Under the pieces are notes generated by a model. It ran no database searches. It was not told where the DNA came from and saw only the letters and a list, made by a program, of their open reading frames with translations. The translations under genes and the position numbers were made by a program. A DNA stretch of 64,000 nt from Ailurus styani (lineage: Eukaryota; Chordata; Mammalia; Carnivora; Ailuridae), in contig LNAC01000339.1 in assembly GCA_002007465.1 (NCBI GenBank), positions 248,001 to 312,000 on the forward strand, given 5' to 3'. Shown here one piece after another: positions 1-11,700 of the stretch. How positions within the stretch are numbered: the stretch's first letter is position 1; every line of letters starts with the position of its first letter.

Positions 1-1160
1 TTACAATAGCATAAAATAACATGAAATACTTAAGGATAAATCTGAAAAAATATATAGAATCTGTACACTAAAAATTACAAAACATTGTCAAGTGAAATGA
101 AAGAAGACCTAAATAAATAGAGATATAGAGCTTGCTTATTGGCTTGGAAATGCAATATAGTTAAGAAATCAATTCTCCAAATTAATTTATAGTTTCAACA
201 CCATTTCAAACAAAACAGCTACAAATAGGAACTGGCAATATGATTCTAAAATTTATTTGGTAATATAGCAAATAGCTAAAACAACCTTAGGAAGAACAAA
301 GTTGGTTGAGCAACAAAGCAGGATTTTTACTTATTTTAAAGCTACAATTACCAACAGCACGTAAGCAGCATCAATACTGAAAAACAGACCAAGGGAACAA
401 AATAGAGAAAGTCCAGAAATAGACCATCTAATAAACTGCCATCTCATTTTTGGCAAAGTACAAAGGTAATTCATTAAAGAAATAATGACCTTTTCATCCA
501 GTGATGTTGGAACAACTGTATATTCGTATACTAAGTAAATAAACTTCGATTCATTCCTTGAACCATCAAGAAAAAATAATTCAACACAAGTCATAGTACT
601 AAATATGAAGCCCAAAACTATAAAACTTCAACAAGACAACAAAGCAGTTATTTTTGACTTTTTGTTAAGCAATGATGCTTCATTTATTTATTTTTTTAAA
701 GACACTATTTATTTATTTGGCAGAGAGAGACACAACGAGAGAGGGAACAGCAGCAGGGGAGTGAGAGAGGGAGAAGCAGGCTTTCCAGCAGAGCAGGGAG
801 CTTGATGTGGGACTCGATCCCAGGACCCTGGGATCATGACCTGAGCTGAAGGCAGTTGCTTAATGACTGAGCCACCCAGGTGCCCCAAGCAATGATGCTT
901 TAGATACAACACCAAAGGATGGTATTTAAAAGACTTAAAAAATTAGACTTCATACAATTTTGACTCTTTTAAAGACATTGTTGAGAGAATAAAAAGAGTC
1001 CTAGATTAAGGAAAAATATTTTTGAATTCTATATGTAAAGGACTTGTATCCAGAATATGTAAAGAACACTTAAAATTCAATAATAAGTAAATACACAAAC
1101 TAATTATAAGAATGGATAAAAATATTTGAGTAGAGATTTCACTAAAAGGACATATCTGGA
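1..1160 (+). mobile_element. Decayed L1 LINE, 3' part of ORF2, sense
   Basis: The interval follows the order of mammalian L1 ORF2 downstream of the reverse transcriptase. Readable landmarks are 'aaaattacaaaacattg', 'aacaccatttcaaacaaaac' and, near 1040, 'ggacttgtatccagaatatg', which in L1 precedes the 'aaagaacactt..aattcaa' run. Stops and indels occur throughout, so it is non-functional. It enters from the left edge and is interrupted by a SINE at 681-886. A second SINE marks its last recognisable point near 1160. Divergence suggests an L1M-age copy; the subfamily was not determined. Confidence 0.75.
681..886 (-). mobile_element. Carnivore tRNA-derived SINE (SINEC), antisense
   Basis: A full-length antisense copy. 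It has a T-rich tail, a purine-rich (GAGAG) block, then the reverse complement of the tRNA-like head ending in 'ctgagccacccaggtgcccc'. A perfect 14-base target-site duplication, AAGCAATGATGCTT, flanks it at 667-680 and 887-900. It inserted into the L1 that fills 1-1160, so it is younger than that L1. Confidence 0.93.
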
Positions 1161-1179
1161 GGAAAATATACTGATTTTT

Positions 1180-1365
1180 TTTTGAGAGAGAGAGAGAAAG
1201 ACAGAGTGGGAGGAGAGGCAGAGGGAGAGGAAGAGAGAGAATCTTAAGCAGGCTCCCCACCCAGCACAGAGCCTAGTGTGGGGCTTGATCTCATGACCCT
1301 GAGATAATGACCTGCACAGAAATCTAGAGCCAGATGCTTACCTAACTGAGACACTCAGGCACCCT
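1180..1365 (-). mobile_element. Carnivore SINE, antisense, older variant
   Basis: An antisense SINE with a long GA-rich stretch and a diverged head ('atgaccctgagataatgacc', then 'actgagacactcaggcaccc'). An imperfect duplication of about 19 bases, ggaaaatatactgattttt against ggaaaatgtattgattttt, flanks it near 1161-1179 and 1366-1384. The mismatches in both the duplication and the body make it older than the copy at 681-886. Confidence 0.88.
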
Positions 1366-1385
1366 GGAAAATGTATTGATTTTTG

Positions 1386-1890
1386 AAAAAGGAAAAAAAA
1401 AGAGGACTTTTAAGAACTTCATATTAGAATGCAAAGAAAATGTATGAGAAATATTTAAGTTGTGAAAACTAAGTCAAATGAAAAGTATTTTTGGATAAAG
1501 CAGTAAAGATGTTAAAATATTTTTAGTGAATTGAAAACTCATTATGCCATATACATGATATGAGTTCAGAGAGTGTTTTATCTAGTTGTAAGTTATTAGA
1601 GTATATATTATTTACACAAGATGAACATTTTATGATTGTTATTATTGTTTTTCTTGTTCTGAGTTCATAGTTCACTTCCAGGAAAAAAAAAGAAAATGTC
1701 CTAATGCTTCCCTCTCAAGTTTTATATGAGAATTCCATAAAGTGTCAAGATGTCTCAGAGAAACTTCCTATGTAGTAGATTTTTTATTCTGAATGCCCTA
1801 TGCTAATTTTTCTCCACATCATCTGCTTATCTCTGGATCAGACTCAGATGGGGCACCTACGTAAACTCCAGATTTATCAGCTCCACTTTG
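1386..1890. other. Unassigned AT-rich interval
   Basis: No gene, RNA or repeat is recognised. The first hundred bases could be further decayed L1, but the match is too weak to claim. Poly-A runs near 1390 and 1683 are the only low-complexity features. Confidence 0.5.
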
Positions 1891-1894
1891 TATC

Positions 1895-2010
1895 CCCTTT
1901 CTTATAGCAGGCTATTTATGTTGTTCTTCATGGTATTCCCCGCCAGAACACCGATGTCTATAACATAATTGGTGATGCTCAAAAAACCTGTGTTTATTGA
2001 ATGAAAAAAA
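1895..2010 (+). repeat. Possible L2/MIR 3' end remnant
   Basis: The segment runs from a 'tgtatcccc'-like motif through 'ggtattccccgccagaaca' to 'tgtttattgaatgaa'. This resembles the order of the L2/MIR terminal region (gtatccccag, a 'cacagtgcctgg'-like core, then ttgttgaatgaa). The match is loose and no duplication is visible. Confidence 0.3.
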
Positions 2011-2779
2011 TCATCTTCTATTTACATCTCACAGTTTTCTTTTTGCATATGCATTTTTGCAATGGGAATTCAACTTGACCAAGAATTGTAATCCAGGATG
2101 TTCTTACGTTCTTTACCACTGGAAGTTAGAGTTTACAGTAGAGATATATCAGGATCTAGATAGTAAGAACCTGATTCTAAGGGTGTTAGAAACTGTGTTA
2201 GCCCTTTTTTAGCTGGAAAATAGGTATCCATCCAAAGATGACTCTTAGAATATCATAAACCTTATGACAACAGAAACTGAGAGAAGTTAGAATGGGAAAT
2301 TTGTCCTATGCCTTGGATAATTTTTAGAATTATTTTTTCTGTGCATTTTTGACCCAGTTTTTCACCTAATAAATACTTAAAAATTTGGAAAATTCTAGCT
2401 GGTCAGAGAAATAATTCTAAGAACAAAGTAATTACCAAGGCATTACTTAGTTTAGTCAACCCTCTGTACTTTAAGTTCTAAATATTTTCTAATTAAGAAG
2501 AGAAGGGTTATCTGCATGCCAGATTTAAAAATATGTCTTTCCATAAGGGTCACTAGGACCTTACATATTCTAAGTCCCCACACCATCATTACTGAAATGG
2601 CATTTTAGGAAAGTGGCTCAGTATCTGCTGAATCACAAGCACTCCCACCACCATTTTTTAAGGGATTTTAGGTTTGGAAAATATTATACTACATAGTTGG
2701 CCCTCTTGTCTTTATTCTCTTCTCCCCCAACTTTTCCATACTACCACTATCTCTAAAAATACAATGTAGTTTTACCCAA
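2011..2779. other. Unassigned AT-rich interval
   Basis: No repeat family, RNA gene or coding signal is recognised. The short open frame at 1997-2212 has no recognisable domain and is consistent with chance. Confidence 0.5.
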
Positions 2780-3390
2780 TTTTACAAATTTTCTATTTTG
2801 CAAGTATAATTGATATAATAATAACCTGGATATTTAGATTATACAATTCAACAAGTTTTGACATGTTTATATTCTCATAAAATTGTAAGCACAATCGAAA
2901 TAATGAACAGATCCATTACTCTCAAATGTTCTCGCATGGTCTTTTGTGACTCCCCACCTTATCCTTCCCTACCTACTTTTAAAGGAAACTATTCACTACT
3001 GTCTGTCATAATAAGTTACAGATAATAGTAAGTTGCTAATCATATTACATAAATACTATATGAATTTGTTATATTTTATATAAATGGAATGATAAGAGTA
3101 TGTAACTCTTCAGTCTGACTTCTTTCAGTCATCACCATTAATAGAGATTCATCCATGCTACCGTTATATCAAGGGTTCCTTTCTTTTTTATTACTGAGTA
3201 GATTTCATTGTATGGATATGTCACAATTCTTTATTCATTTCCCTGTTGATGCTTTTCTTCCAAATTCTGGCTAACATAAAGAAAGCTGCTACAAACATTG
3301 TGTACAAATCTGTGCTGGAACATATAATTTCTTTCTTTTTGGGTTAAACACTTAGGAGAGTGGACAGACTGGGTCATATGGTAAGCTTAC

Positions 3391-3636
3391 TTTTTTTAAT
3401 ATTTCAAGTTTCTGTTTAAATTCTAGTAAGTAGCTTATTATGCAGTATTAGTTTCAGGAGTAGAATTTAGTGACTCATCACTTATGTATAGCACCCACTG
3501 CTCATCACAACAAATGCCCTCCTTAGTGCCCATCACCCATTTAACCCATCACCCTTCCCACTTCCCCTCCCTCAACCCTCACATTATTCTCTACAGTTAA
3601 GAGTGTCTTATGGTTTGCCTCCCTCTCTTTTGTTTT
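3391..3636 (-). mobile_element. Carnivore L1 3' UTR fragment, antisense (5'-truncated)
   Basis: A short antisense L1 tail. It starts with T-rich sequence and continues 'tagcacccactgctcatcac', 'ctcacattattctctacag' and 'taagagtgtcttatggtttg'. This is the conserved order of the carnivore L1 3' UTR, also present at 8434-8740 and, in a related variant, 47991-48312. It sits inside the older L1M at a TTTTTAAGA-like site, the type of target L1 endonuclease cuts. It is a dead-on-arrival truncated insertion. Confidence 0.78.
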
Positions 3637-3668
3637 TTAAGAACAGTCACACTGTTTATACCCATTCT

Positions 3669-3888
3669 TTTTTTTAATGATTTTATTTTTTTATTTTTTT
3701 AAGATTTTATTTATTTATTTGACAGAGAGAGAGAGAGATCACAAGCAGGCAGAGAGGCAGGTAGAGGAAGAGGGGGAAGCAGGTTCCCCACTGAGCAGAG
3801 AGCCTGACGCAGGGCTTGATCCCAGGGCCCTGAGATCATGACCCGAGCCGAAGGCAGAGGCTTAACTCACTGAGCCACCCAGGCGCCC
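3669..3888 (-). mobile_element. Carnivore SINE, antisense, full length
   Basis: The copy is close to consensus, with poly-T, 'aagattttatttatttattt', a GAGAG block and the head ending 'gagccacccaggcgccc'. A 16-17 base duplication, ctgtttatacccattct against ctgtttgtaccattct, lies at 3652-3668 and 3889-3904. It inserted into the old L1M, close to the younger L1 fragment. Confidence 0.93.
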
Positions 3889-3983
3889 CTGTTTGTACCA
3901 TTCTATAAACAGTTGTACCATTCTCTATTCCCATCAGGAATATATCAGTCACCCAGTGCTTCCGGATATTCATGAACACTTGG

Positions 3984-4335
3984 TGTTATGCACTAAATAT
4001 TCATGTTCTCTCTAAAATTCACATGTTGAAACCTTCCCTCACAATGTGATGGTGTTAGGAGGTAGGGACTTAGGTCATGAGTGTGGAACCCTAATAAATG
4101 CAATTACTTACCACCCTTAAAAAAGGGATCCCGGAGAGCTCCCTCACCCACTTTCCATCAGGTGAAGGTACAATGCAAAGTGGAAACCTAACAGAAGAGC
4201 CTCACCGGAACCTGATCGTGCTGGCAGCCTGATCTCAGAATTCTAGTCTCTAGAACTGTGAGAAATAAATTTATAATGTTTATATGCCGTCCAGTCTATA
4301 GCACTTTATTATAGTAGCCCAAATTGACTAAGACA
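3984..4335 (+). mobile_element. MST-type MaLR solo LTR
   Basis: About 350 bases follow the MSTA/MSTB LTR order: 'aaaattcacatgttgaaacc', 'atggtgttaggaggtaggg', 'ttaggtcatgag', 'ggagagctccctcaccc', 'agaactgtgagaaataaatt' (with the polyadenylation signal), 'ccgtccagtctata' and a 3' end 'tgactaagaca'. It starts with TG. Possible 5-base duplications (cttgg/cttaa) are diverged. There is no internal proviral sequence, so it is a solo LTR. The antisense L1M resumes directly after it. Confidence 0.82.
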
Positions 4336-4600
4336 CTTAATATAGTCATTCTTCATTTTCTTCCATTCTAATATATGTGTAATGGAGTCTAATTGTGAAT
4401 TTAATTTGCACTTCCTTAATGTTTAATGATCGTGGGAATCTTTTTATGTGCTTATGTGTGTGTGTGTACATGTGCATATATTCATTTGTCTTAAATTTTT
4501 CTCTCTATATACTCATTTGCCTTAAATATGAAATATCACATATTTTCTCACAAATTTTCTTTTATTCTTTTCATGAAAAAGATTGAACTAGATTATCTGA

Positions 4601-5834
4601 ATTATATTTTTCTTCTTACACTGTGGTAGTAATGCAACGAAAAAGAAGAAACTAGTATGAATACAAGTGATGTGTTCCTTCACTCCACCCCTCCTTTTTT
4701 CTCCCCAAGCCCATCACATACATGCTAGGACATACACTTCTTCAATCACTCCGTAACCAGTCTGTCACTTTGAAAGCTGAACGTCGCTCCCCTGCTTTGC
4801 AGCCCTATTCACACCCTGCCTAAGTCAATCATAGTGAATCATGCAGTCCACAACGCAGAATCCCTTACATCTGTCAGAAGAACAAGAGAAAACAGGACTG
4901 CACATCTTAGGGAAGACTCGAGTTAAGGTCAAAATCATTCAAAATCACTCGCACTGTCTTTTTTTTTCTACTTCTTTTTGAACATGCAAAGCCAAGTGGG
5001 TCTGAGAGGGAGAAAAGCTTCCTGTTCACTCCCAAATGGTCACACTCAGGAGTGGACAAAAATAATTTACATTTTTCTATCATGAGCTTATAGGAAAAGA
5101 TTTACAGAGAAGAGATTCGATACCTTCATCTGTGTCAAATGAAAAGCATTTTTAAAACAGTACTTAATATTATATATACCTATTGAGACAATTACTGACA
5201 AAAGCAAACATCTGGTGTTGTTACTTAACTGAAGAACATCATTTAAAAGATTAGTTGTATTTCTGTGCAGAAAATTTAAGTGAACATCATGTAAGGTGGT
5301 TAGACGTACACAGACAAAATTTTGAGAATAAAAGTTTTGAAATTTGTTGAAACAGGTAGTCAATGCTGTTTCTTGTAAAATATTATTTTAATGACTAATG
5401 ACTTTTTAAAAATGATTTGGAAGCTAGAATCTAGCCAAATCAAGCAGATCCATAGGCTGTGCCCTTTGATTCCATTTTCTTTTCTTTTTTTTTTTTTAAA
5501 CGGCACTCAGACGTGGTGATGGTGAAGTGTGACGTGTGTGTGTGTTGGGGAGGTCAAGTGGGAGTGGGAGATAGGCCTGAAATCTAGCCTGCACTCTGCT
5601 TACCAATTCTTATGAAGGCAAAATGTTTACAGTAAAAAAAAAAATCTAATTTTTGATTCACACAGAGTCACAGTATATGCTATGAAAACTAGTAACAACC
5701 TCAATAATAATTTTGTTAATCAGTGAAGTTGTTTCCCTTTACTCATTAGTTTAAAACTACATCTTGATCTAGACAAGATTTCAAGTTATATAAATGGCCA
5801 AGTTAGTCTAAGCAGTCATGACTTTCTTCAACAT
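4601..5834. other. Unassigned interval, no gene recognised
   Basis: There is no recognisable repeat. 4640-4960 is less AT-rich than its surroundings and contains a few CpGs ('aacgtcgctcccc'), but it has no long open frame or splice pattern that I trust. A poly-T/poly-A run lies near 5485-5500 and a short TG run near 5535. A 91-codon minus-strand frame at 5088-5363 has no recognisable domain. Confidence 0.5.
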
Positions 5835-5915
5835 CAGTTCCATATTTATTTACATAGCAGAATACTTAGTACATGGTAGATAATAATAAATCTCCATTGA
5901 ATTAAACTGCCAGGT
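5835..5915 (+). repeat. Possible L2/MIR 3' end remnant
   Basis: The order 'agaatacttagtacatggta', 'aataataaatctccattgaa' resembles the MIR/L2 terminal motif (cttagcacagtgcctggcacatagt, then aataaatgttgaat). It is short and diverged. Confidence 0.4.
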
Positions 5916-6090
5916 GTGTGTATTTGTTTGCATAATGTAATTTGCACCAAAGCTATGTATTCTTTATGAAATCCAAATCTCTTCTTTGTGATATTTAACT
6001 TACTCCTTGTTTATCTAACAATTTGTGTATTTTTATCCTATATCTAGAGTTCTCTGTATCTTGAAGAAAGCTATATAAATAATAATTTTA

Positions 6091-6290
6091 TTTTTTTTTA
6101 AGATTTTATTTATTTATTTGACACAGAGAGATCAGATCACAAGTATGGTGAGAGGCAGGCAGAGAGAAAGAGGAGGAAGCAGGCTCCCTGCTGAGCAGAG
6201 AGTCCGATGTGGGCCTCAATCCCGGGACCCTGAGATCATGACCTGAGCTGAAGGCAGAGGCTTTAACCCACTGAGCCACCCAGGCACTCT
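6091..6290 (-). mobile_element. Carnivore SINE, antisense, full length
   Basis: An antisense copy with poly-T, 'aagattttatttatttattt', a GAGAG block and a head ending 'gagccacccaggcactct'. A perfect 14-base duplication, AAATAATAATTTTA, lies at 6077-6090 and 6291-6304. Confidence 0.95.
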
Positions 6291-6304
6291 AAATAATAAT
6301 TTTA

Positions 6305-6723
6305 AACTATAAATTCAACATATTTACCATAAATTCTGAAAACCCTGATATTACCCTTTTGGATTCTTCTCTTTGTATTCAAATTATTGTAATTAGGATT
6401 TGCCATATTACAGTATTCAGATTAAGTTTATTCATTTCTACACAAACAAATTTTACCCAGTTCCATTTGACTAGGTCTATGAGATACTGGGTAATGGAAA
6501 TGGAATATAAAAATAATTACCACTGGGGAAAATTTGCTTTCATACTACACAATATAATTGTGCATAAATGTAATTCTCTTGCTTCTGATATCAAAGGAAA
6601 ACTTCAGGACAATACAAAAAATCACAAGCAAACTTTTTCTCTTTGTATAAAAAATACTATCTGGTTTATTTCTTGGCCTAAGAAACATCTTGGTGAATCA
6701 ATTTTTAACCCCATATTAAGTGA
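6305..6723. other. Unassigned AT-rich interval
   Basis: Nothing recognisable. A 156-codon plus-strand frame (6359-6829) covers it, but the frame runs straight into the microsatellite that follows and has no protein-like composition. Confidence 0.5.
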
Positions 6724-6724
6724 A

Positions 6725-6757
6725 ATATATATATGTGTATATATATATGTGTGTATT

Positions 6758-6800
<43 letters not shown>
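6725..6800. repeat. Compound (TA)n/(TG)n microsatellite
   Basis: Alternating TA and TG dinucleotide blocks: TA with interspersed TG, about ten pure TG units, then ten TA units. Uninterrupted tracts of this length are usually length-polymorphic. Confidence 0.95.
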
Positions 6801-7679
6801 CTCAGACGCGGAATGGAAAACAGACTTAAAAGTAAATGATAAAAAGCAGAGTACAATTAAAGGAAATGATAACTAAATAAGTTCTTAGAATTGGCACCTA
6901 CTGTAATAAAATTAGTTATTGCCTATTTCTATGGAAACATTGTGTTACGAAATCTTAGGTAGGATAACAATGTAAGAAAAATAAATTTCTTGGCTCTTTC
7001 GTCTCTTTACACTGTCATCCTCCCAACTGCAAGTGTCCTTTAAAGTTATACTCTCAGTCCGCTATTTATAAATTACTCTTAATAGGTATCTTTTGGTTTT
7101 GCTACCCAGCCTCTATTCACTCAATGTTCCGTCATATCATCTTACACATTCTCTGGGGGAAATATTCCTTCCCCACTCTCTACCTACATGTGCTTTGAGA
7201 GACCTCTACTAGCGTAATAGAACATATGATCCACATTAATTCTGGCTACATTTATTGATTTAGGATGGACATATGACATAGTTTGGGATATTAAAATAAT
7301 ATGGGAACTTATATATTTTAACTTTAAAAAGTTAACCTAAAACTAAAAAAAGCATTTATTCGCCAATGAGTCTGTATTTCACAAATGCACTGCCAAAGTA
7401 TCTTTCTTTCATACTATTCTCCAAAAACGTCATCTTAAGATATTTCTTTAAAGTGAAGAGCAAAGCATATTGTAAATTGATCTGAACACAGTTTTTCTGT
7501 AGTGGACAGGTGACTGTAATAACTCCAATTTGTTCATACCTCCTTGTATTCTCACTGACTCCGAGGTTGGCCAAGAGAATCCCTTTGGCCAATGGTGACA
7601 AAAGCATGCTTGAAAACTGTTTGTACATCAGGCCTTGCTTTCTCACTACTCTTGGAAATTTGCCTCTATGACAGTAAGT
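6801..7679. other. Unassigned interval
   Basis: No gene or repeat is named with confidence. The 96-codon minus-strand frame at 7356-7646 has no recognisable domain. The stretch near 7220-7290 may be an old LTR fragment, but too little is preserved. Confidence 0.45.
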
Positions 7680-8125
7680 CTAGGCTAGTATGTTATAAGA
7701 AGTTACCCCAGACTTACTGGTTTAAGATGAGAGAAATTTATTCTCTTAAAATTTGAGAGGCCAGTAGTCCAAAATCAGTTTCACTGGGCTGAAATCAGGT
7801 GTCAGCAGGGCTGTACTCCTGCTGAGCTTCTAGGGGAGAATCTCTTCCTTTATTCTTCCTGGTTCTGGTGGCCTCATCACTTTGATCTCTGCCTCCGTGG
7901 TCATATTGTCTCCTCCTCTTCTGTATGAAATCTCCTTCTGCTTATCTCTCCCTAAAGAATTTATTATTCCATTTAGGACCCACCCAGATAATCCAGGATA
8001 GTCTACCATCTCAATATCCTTTACTTAATCACAGATGCAATGTGTTGGTCACATAACACCACAGGCTCCAAGAATTAGGATGTGGACATCCTTTGGGGTC
8101 CATTTTTCAATTTATCACAACATCC
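7680..8125 (-). mobile_element. MLT1-like (ERVL-MaLR) LTR, antisense
   Basis: In antisense order the interval shows 'gagagaaatttattctctta' (complement of the LTR polyadenylation region), 'gaggccagtagtccaaaatc', 'tcactgggctgaaatcaggt', 'ggacccacccagataatcc' and 'aattaggatgtggacatcc'. This string of motifs is shared by mammalian MaLR-type LTRs. There is no internal region and no clear duplication. The exact family label is from memory and less certain than the LTR nature. Confidence 0.62.
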
Positions 8126-8169
8126 TTCTTTCACTGTTGATCTCAAGGGATAGGATTAGAAGCATTTAC

Positions 8170-8270
8170 CACTTTGTATGATATTTGATATGATATATAT
8201 ATCAAGTATATGATAATTGATGTATATGATGGATATGTGATATTTGATGTTTATATATTATATATTAAGG
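8170..8270. repeat. TGATAT/ATAT-rich low-complexity block
   Basis: Degenerate repeats of TGATAT, GATATATA and ATGATG with partial dyad symmetry. It is simple-sequence expansion next to the LTR. Confidence 0.7.
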
Positions 8271-8279
8271 GGGGTTTGT

Positions 8280-8433
8280 TTCATTTTTTTTACAATTAGG
8301 AAGTTTCCCTCTATTCCCAGTTTGTAAATTTATTTATCTGAATGTGTTTTGAATTTTATTAAATAATTTCCCCACCTATTTACATAATTATATGATCACT
8401 CTCTTTCAGTGTATTTTTTGTGTTAAATAGGAT
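8280..8433 (-). mobile_element. Old L1M LINE, left part of a split host element, antisense
   Basis: The motifs 'aggaagtttccctctattcc', 'attatatgatcactctcttt' and 'ataggattgatgaa' match the complement of the L1 ORF2 reverse-transcriptase region. The same element resumes at 14707, beginning with 'ccagcattccaggtttatac', the next motif in L1 order. The two pieces are therefore one L1M interrupted by the 6.3 kb L1 between them. Confidence 0.6.
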
Positions 8434-8745
8434 TGATGAATTTTTTTTTTAGTTTCTATTTCAATTCCAGTTTGTTAATGTACAATGTAATCTTAGTTTC
8501 AGGTATACAATATAGTGATTCAATGCTTCTATACATTACCCAGTGCTCATCACAACAAGTGCCCTCCTTTATCCTCATCACTTATTTCATCCATCCCCCC
8601 TCCCACCTTCCCCCTGGTAATCTTCAGTTTGTTCTCTCAAGTGAAGAGTCTGTTTCTTGGTTCGGTGCTCTCTTTTTCCACTTTTCTCATTTGTTTTGTT
8701 ATTAAATTCCATACATGAGTGAAATCATTTACCTTTCTCTTATTT
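8434..8745 (-). other. L1 3' UTR of the full-length copy
   Basis: It carries the carnivore L1 3' UTR signature in antisense: 'agtttcaggtatacaatata', 'acccagtgctcatcacaaca', 'agtttgttctctcaagtg'. It ends at the T-run representing the A-tail. The diverged copy at 3391-3636 derives from the same region. Confidence 0.8.
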
Positions 8746-11700
8746 TGCTCAGCCTAATACTCTCTAGCTCCATCCATGTCATTGGAAATGGCAAGATTTC
8801 ATTCTTTCTGATGGCTGAGTAAGATTACACATCTTTATCCATTTGTCAGGCAGTGGATACTTGGACTGTTTCTATAATTTGGCTGTTGTAAATAATAGTG
8901 TTATAAACATCGGGGTGCATGTATCCCTTTGAATTAGTATTTTAGTATTTTTGGGGTGAATACATAATTGGGTAATGCAATTGCTAGAACATAAGTTAGT
9001 TCTACTTTTTAACTTTTTGAGGAACCTCCATAATATTTTCTGGAGTGGCTGCACCAGTTTGTATTCCTACCAACAGTGCAAGAGAGGTCCCATTTCTCTA
9101 CATCTTTGCCAACACCTGTTGTTTCTTGTGTTTTTGATTTTAGCCATTCTGACAGGTGTGAAGTGATATATCATTGTAGTTTTACTGTGTATTTCCCTGA
9201 TGATGAGCGATGTTGAGCATCTTCTCACATGGCTATTGACCACCGGCATTTCTTCTTTGTAAAAATGTCTATTCATGTCTTCTATCCATTTCTTAATTGG
9301 ATTATTTGGTTTTGGGTGTTGAGTTTCATAATTTCTTTATAGATTTTGGATACTAACCCTTTATCAAATATGTCATTTGCAAATATCTTCTCTCCTATAG
9401 GTTACCTTTTAGTTCTGTTGATTATTTCCTTTACTCTGCAGAAGCTTTTCATTTTTATGAAGTTCCAATAATTTATTTTCACTTTTATTTCTCTTGCCTC
9501 AGGAGATGTATCTAGAAAGAAGTTGCTATGGCCCATGTCAAAGAGGTTACTACCTCTAGGATTTTGATGGTTTCAGTCTTTCATTTTGATGATTTAAGTC
9601 TTTCATTCATTTTAAATTTATGTTTGGGTCTGGTGTAAGAAAGTGGCATAGTTTCATTCTTTTGCATGTTGCTGTCCACTTTTCCCAACATCAGTTGTGA
9701 AGAGACTGCCTTTTTCCTATTGGATAGTGTTTCCTGGTTTGTTGAAGGTTAATTGACCATATAATTATGGGTTCATTTCTGGGGTTTCTATTCTGTTATA
9801 TTGATGTGTTTATTTTTTTTCCAGTACCATACTGTTTTGACTGCTGCAGCTCTGTAGTAAAACTTGAAGTTCAGATGGTGATGCTTCCAGCTTTGCTTTT
9901 CTTTTGCTAAGTTCCTTTGGCTATTTGGGGTCTTCTGTGTTTCCATACAAATTTTAAGATTGTTTGTTCCAGTTCTGTGAAAAATGCTGGTGGTGTTTTG
10001 ATAGGGATTGCATTAAATCTGTAGATTGCTTTGGGTAGCATAGACATTTTAACAGTATTTGTTCTTCCAGTCCATGACCATACAATGTCTTTCCATTTCC
10101 TTGTGCCATCTTCAATTTCTTTCATAAGTATCTTATAGTTTTCAGAGTATAGTTCTTTCACATCTTTGATTAGGTTTATTCGTAGGTATCTTATGGTATT
10201 TTGTGAACTTATAAATGGGATTGATTCTTTAATTTCTCTTTCTGCTACTTCATTATGAGTGTATAGAAATGAAACATGTTTTCACTGGATGTTTTGTAGC
10301 CTGCAATCCTACTGAATTTGTTTATCAGTTTTAGCAGTTTTTTGGTGCAGTCTTCCAGGTTTTCTATGTAGGGCATCATGTCATCTGCAAATCGTGAAAG
10401 TTTTAGTTCTTTCTTGCCAATTTAGATGCCTTTTATTACTTTTTGTTATTTGGTTGCTATGCTAAGACTTCCAGTACTATGTTAAGTAACAGTGGTGAGA
10501 GTGGACAGCCATGCCTTGTTCCTGATGGTAGAGGAAAAGCTCTCAGTTTTTCCCTATTGAGGATGATATTAGCTGTAGGATTTTCATTATGGTCTTTATT
10601 ATGTTGAGATAGGCTCCTTAAACCTACTTTGTTGAGGGTTTTTATCATGAATGGATGTTGTACTCTGTCAAATGTTTTTCTAAATCTACTGAAATGATCA
10701 TATGGTTCTTGTCCTTTTATTAATGTGGTGTACCACGTTGATTGATCTGTGAATACTGATTGACACTTGCAATCCAGGAATAATTCCCACTTGGTCATGG
10801 TGAATGATTTTTTTAATGTATTGTTAGATTTAGTATGTTAGTTTTTTGTGTGTGTGGTTTTTTTTTACATCTGTGTTCATTGGGGATATTGGACAGTAGC
10901 TGTTTCTTAGTGAGGTCTATCTGGTTTTGGTAACACGATAATGCTGGCCTCATGAAAAGAATTTTGGAGTTTCCTTCCTTTTCTATTTTTTGGAATAGTT
11001 TGAAAAGAGTAAGTATTAACTCTTCTTTAAAGGTTTGGTAGCATCCCCTGAGAAGCCATCTGGCCCTGGACTTTGTTTGTTGGGAGATTTCTGATTATGG
11101 ATTCAATTTCTTTGTTGGTTATTGTCTGTTCGCACTTTCTATTTCTTCCTGTTTCAGTTTTGATAGTTCATAGTTTTCTAGGAATTTATCTATTTTTTTC
11201 TAGGTTGCCCAATTTGTTGAAATACAGTTTTTATAACATTTTCTTATAATAGCTTCTATATCTGTGGTGTTGGTTGTTATTTCTTCTAGCTCATTGTGAT
11301 TTCATTTATTTGGGCCCTTTTCTCTTTTCTTTTTGGTAAATCTGCCCAAATGTTCATGAACTTTTAAAATTTTTTCAGAGAACCAGCTCTTGGTTTCATT
11401 GATCTGGTTTTGTTTTGTTTGTTTTTGTATTTGTATTTTTTTAGTTTCTGAGTCATTTATTTCAGCTCTAATCCTTTTTATTTCCTTCCTTCTTTTGGCT
11501 TTTGGCTTCATTTGTTACTCTTTTTTTTAGCTCCTTTAGGTGTAAGGTAGGATGTTTGAGACTAATCTTGCCTCTTGAGGTAGGCCTGTATTGCTATATA
11601 CTTCCTTCTTAAGAGTGCTTTTGCTCCATCCCAAAGCTTTTGGACTATTGTTTTCATTTTCATTTGTTTCTATATTTTTTTAAGTTCTTTGATTTTCTGG

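Larger units (their letters stand above)
2780..4600 (-). mobile_element. Old L1M LINE, ORF2 end and 3' UTR, antisense, multiply interrupted
   Basis: Read on the minus strand, three separated pieces join into one L1 ORF2 C-terminus plus 3' UTR. The pieces are about 2780-3390, a middle part around 3637-3668 and 3905-3983, and 4336 to about 4600. Plus-strand landmarks are 'gagattcatccatgctacc', 'tgagtagatttcattgtatg', 'gactgggtcatatggtaagc' and, after the LTR, 'gtgaatttaatttgcacttc'. The gaps hold a younger L1 tail, a SINE and an MST-type LTR. All parts are diverged and non-coding. Confidence 0.72.

Noticed and set aside
4740..4900. CpG island or promoter
   Set aside because: It has only a handful of CpGs and moderate GC over a short span, far below CpG-island density, with no adjacent exon.
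6359..6829. 156-codon plus-strand open frame
   Set aside because: It is AT-rich, ends by translating a TA/TG microsatellite and has no domain or initiation context.
8515..8718. Pro/Ser/Leu-rich small plus-strand frames at 8433-8718
   Set aside because: They are antisense to the L1 3' UTR.
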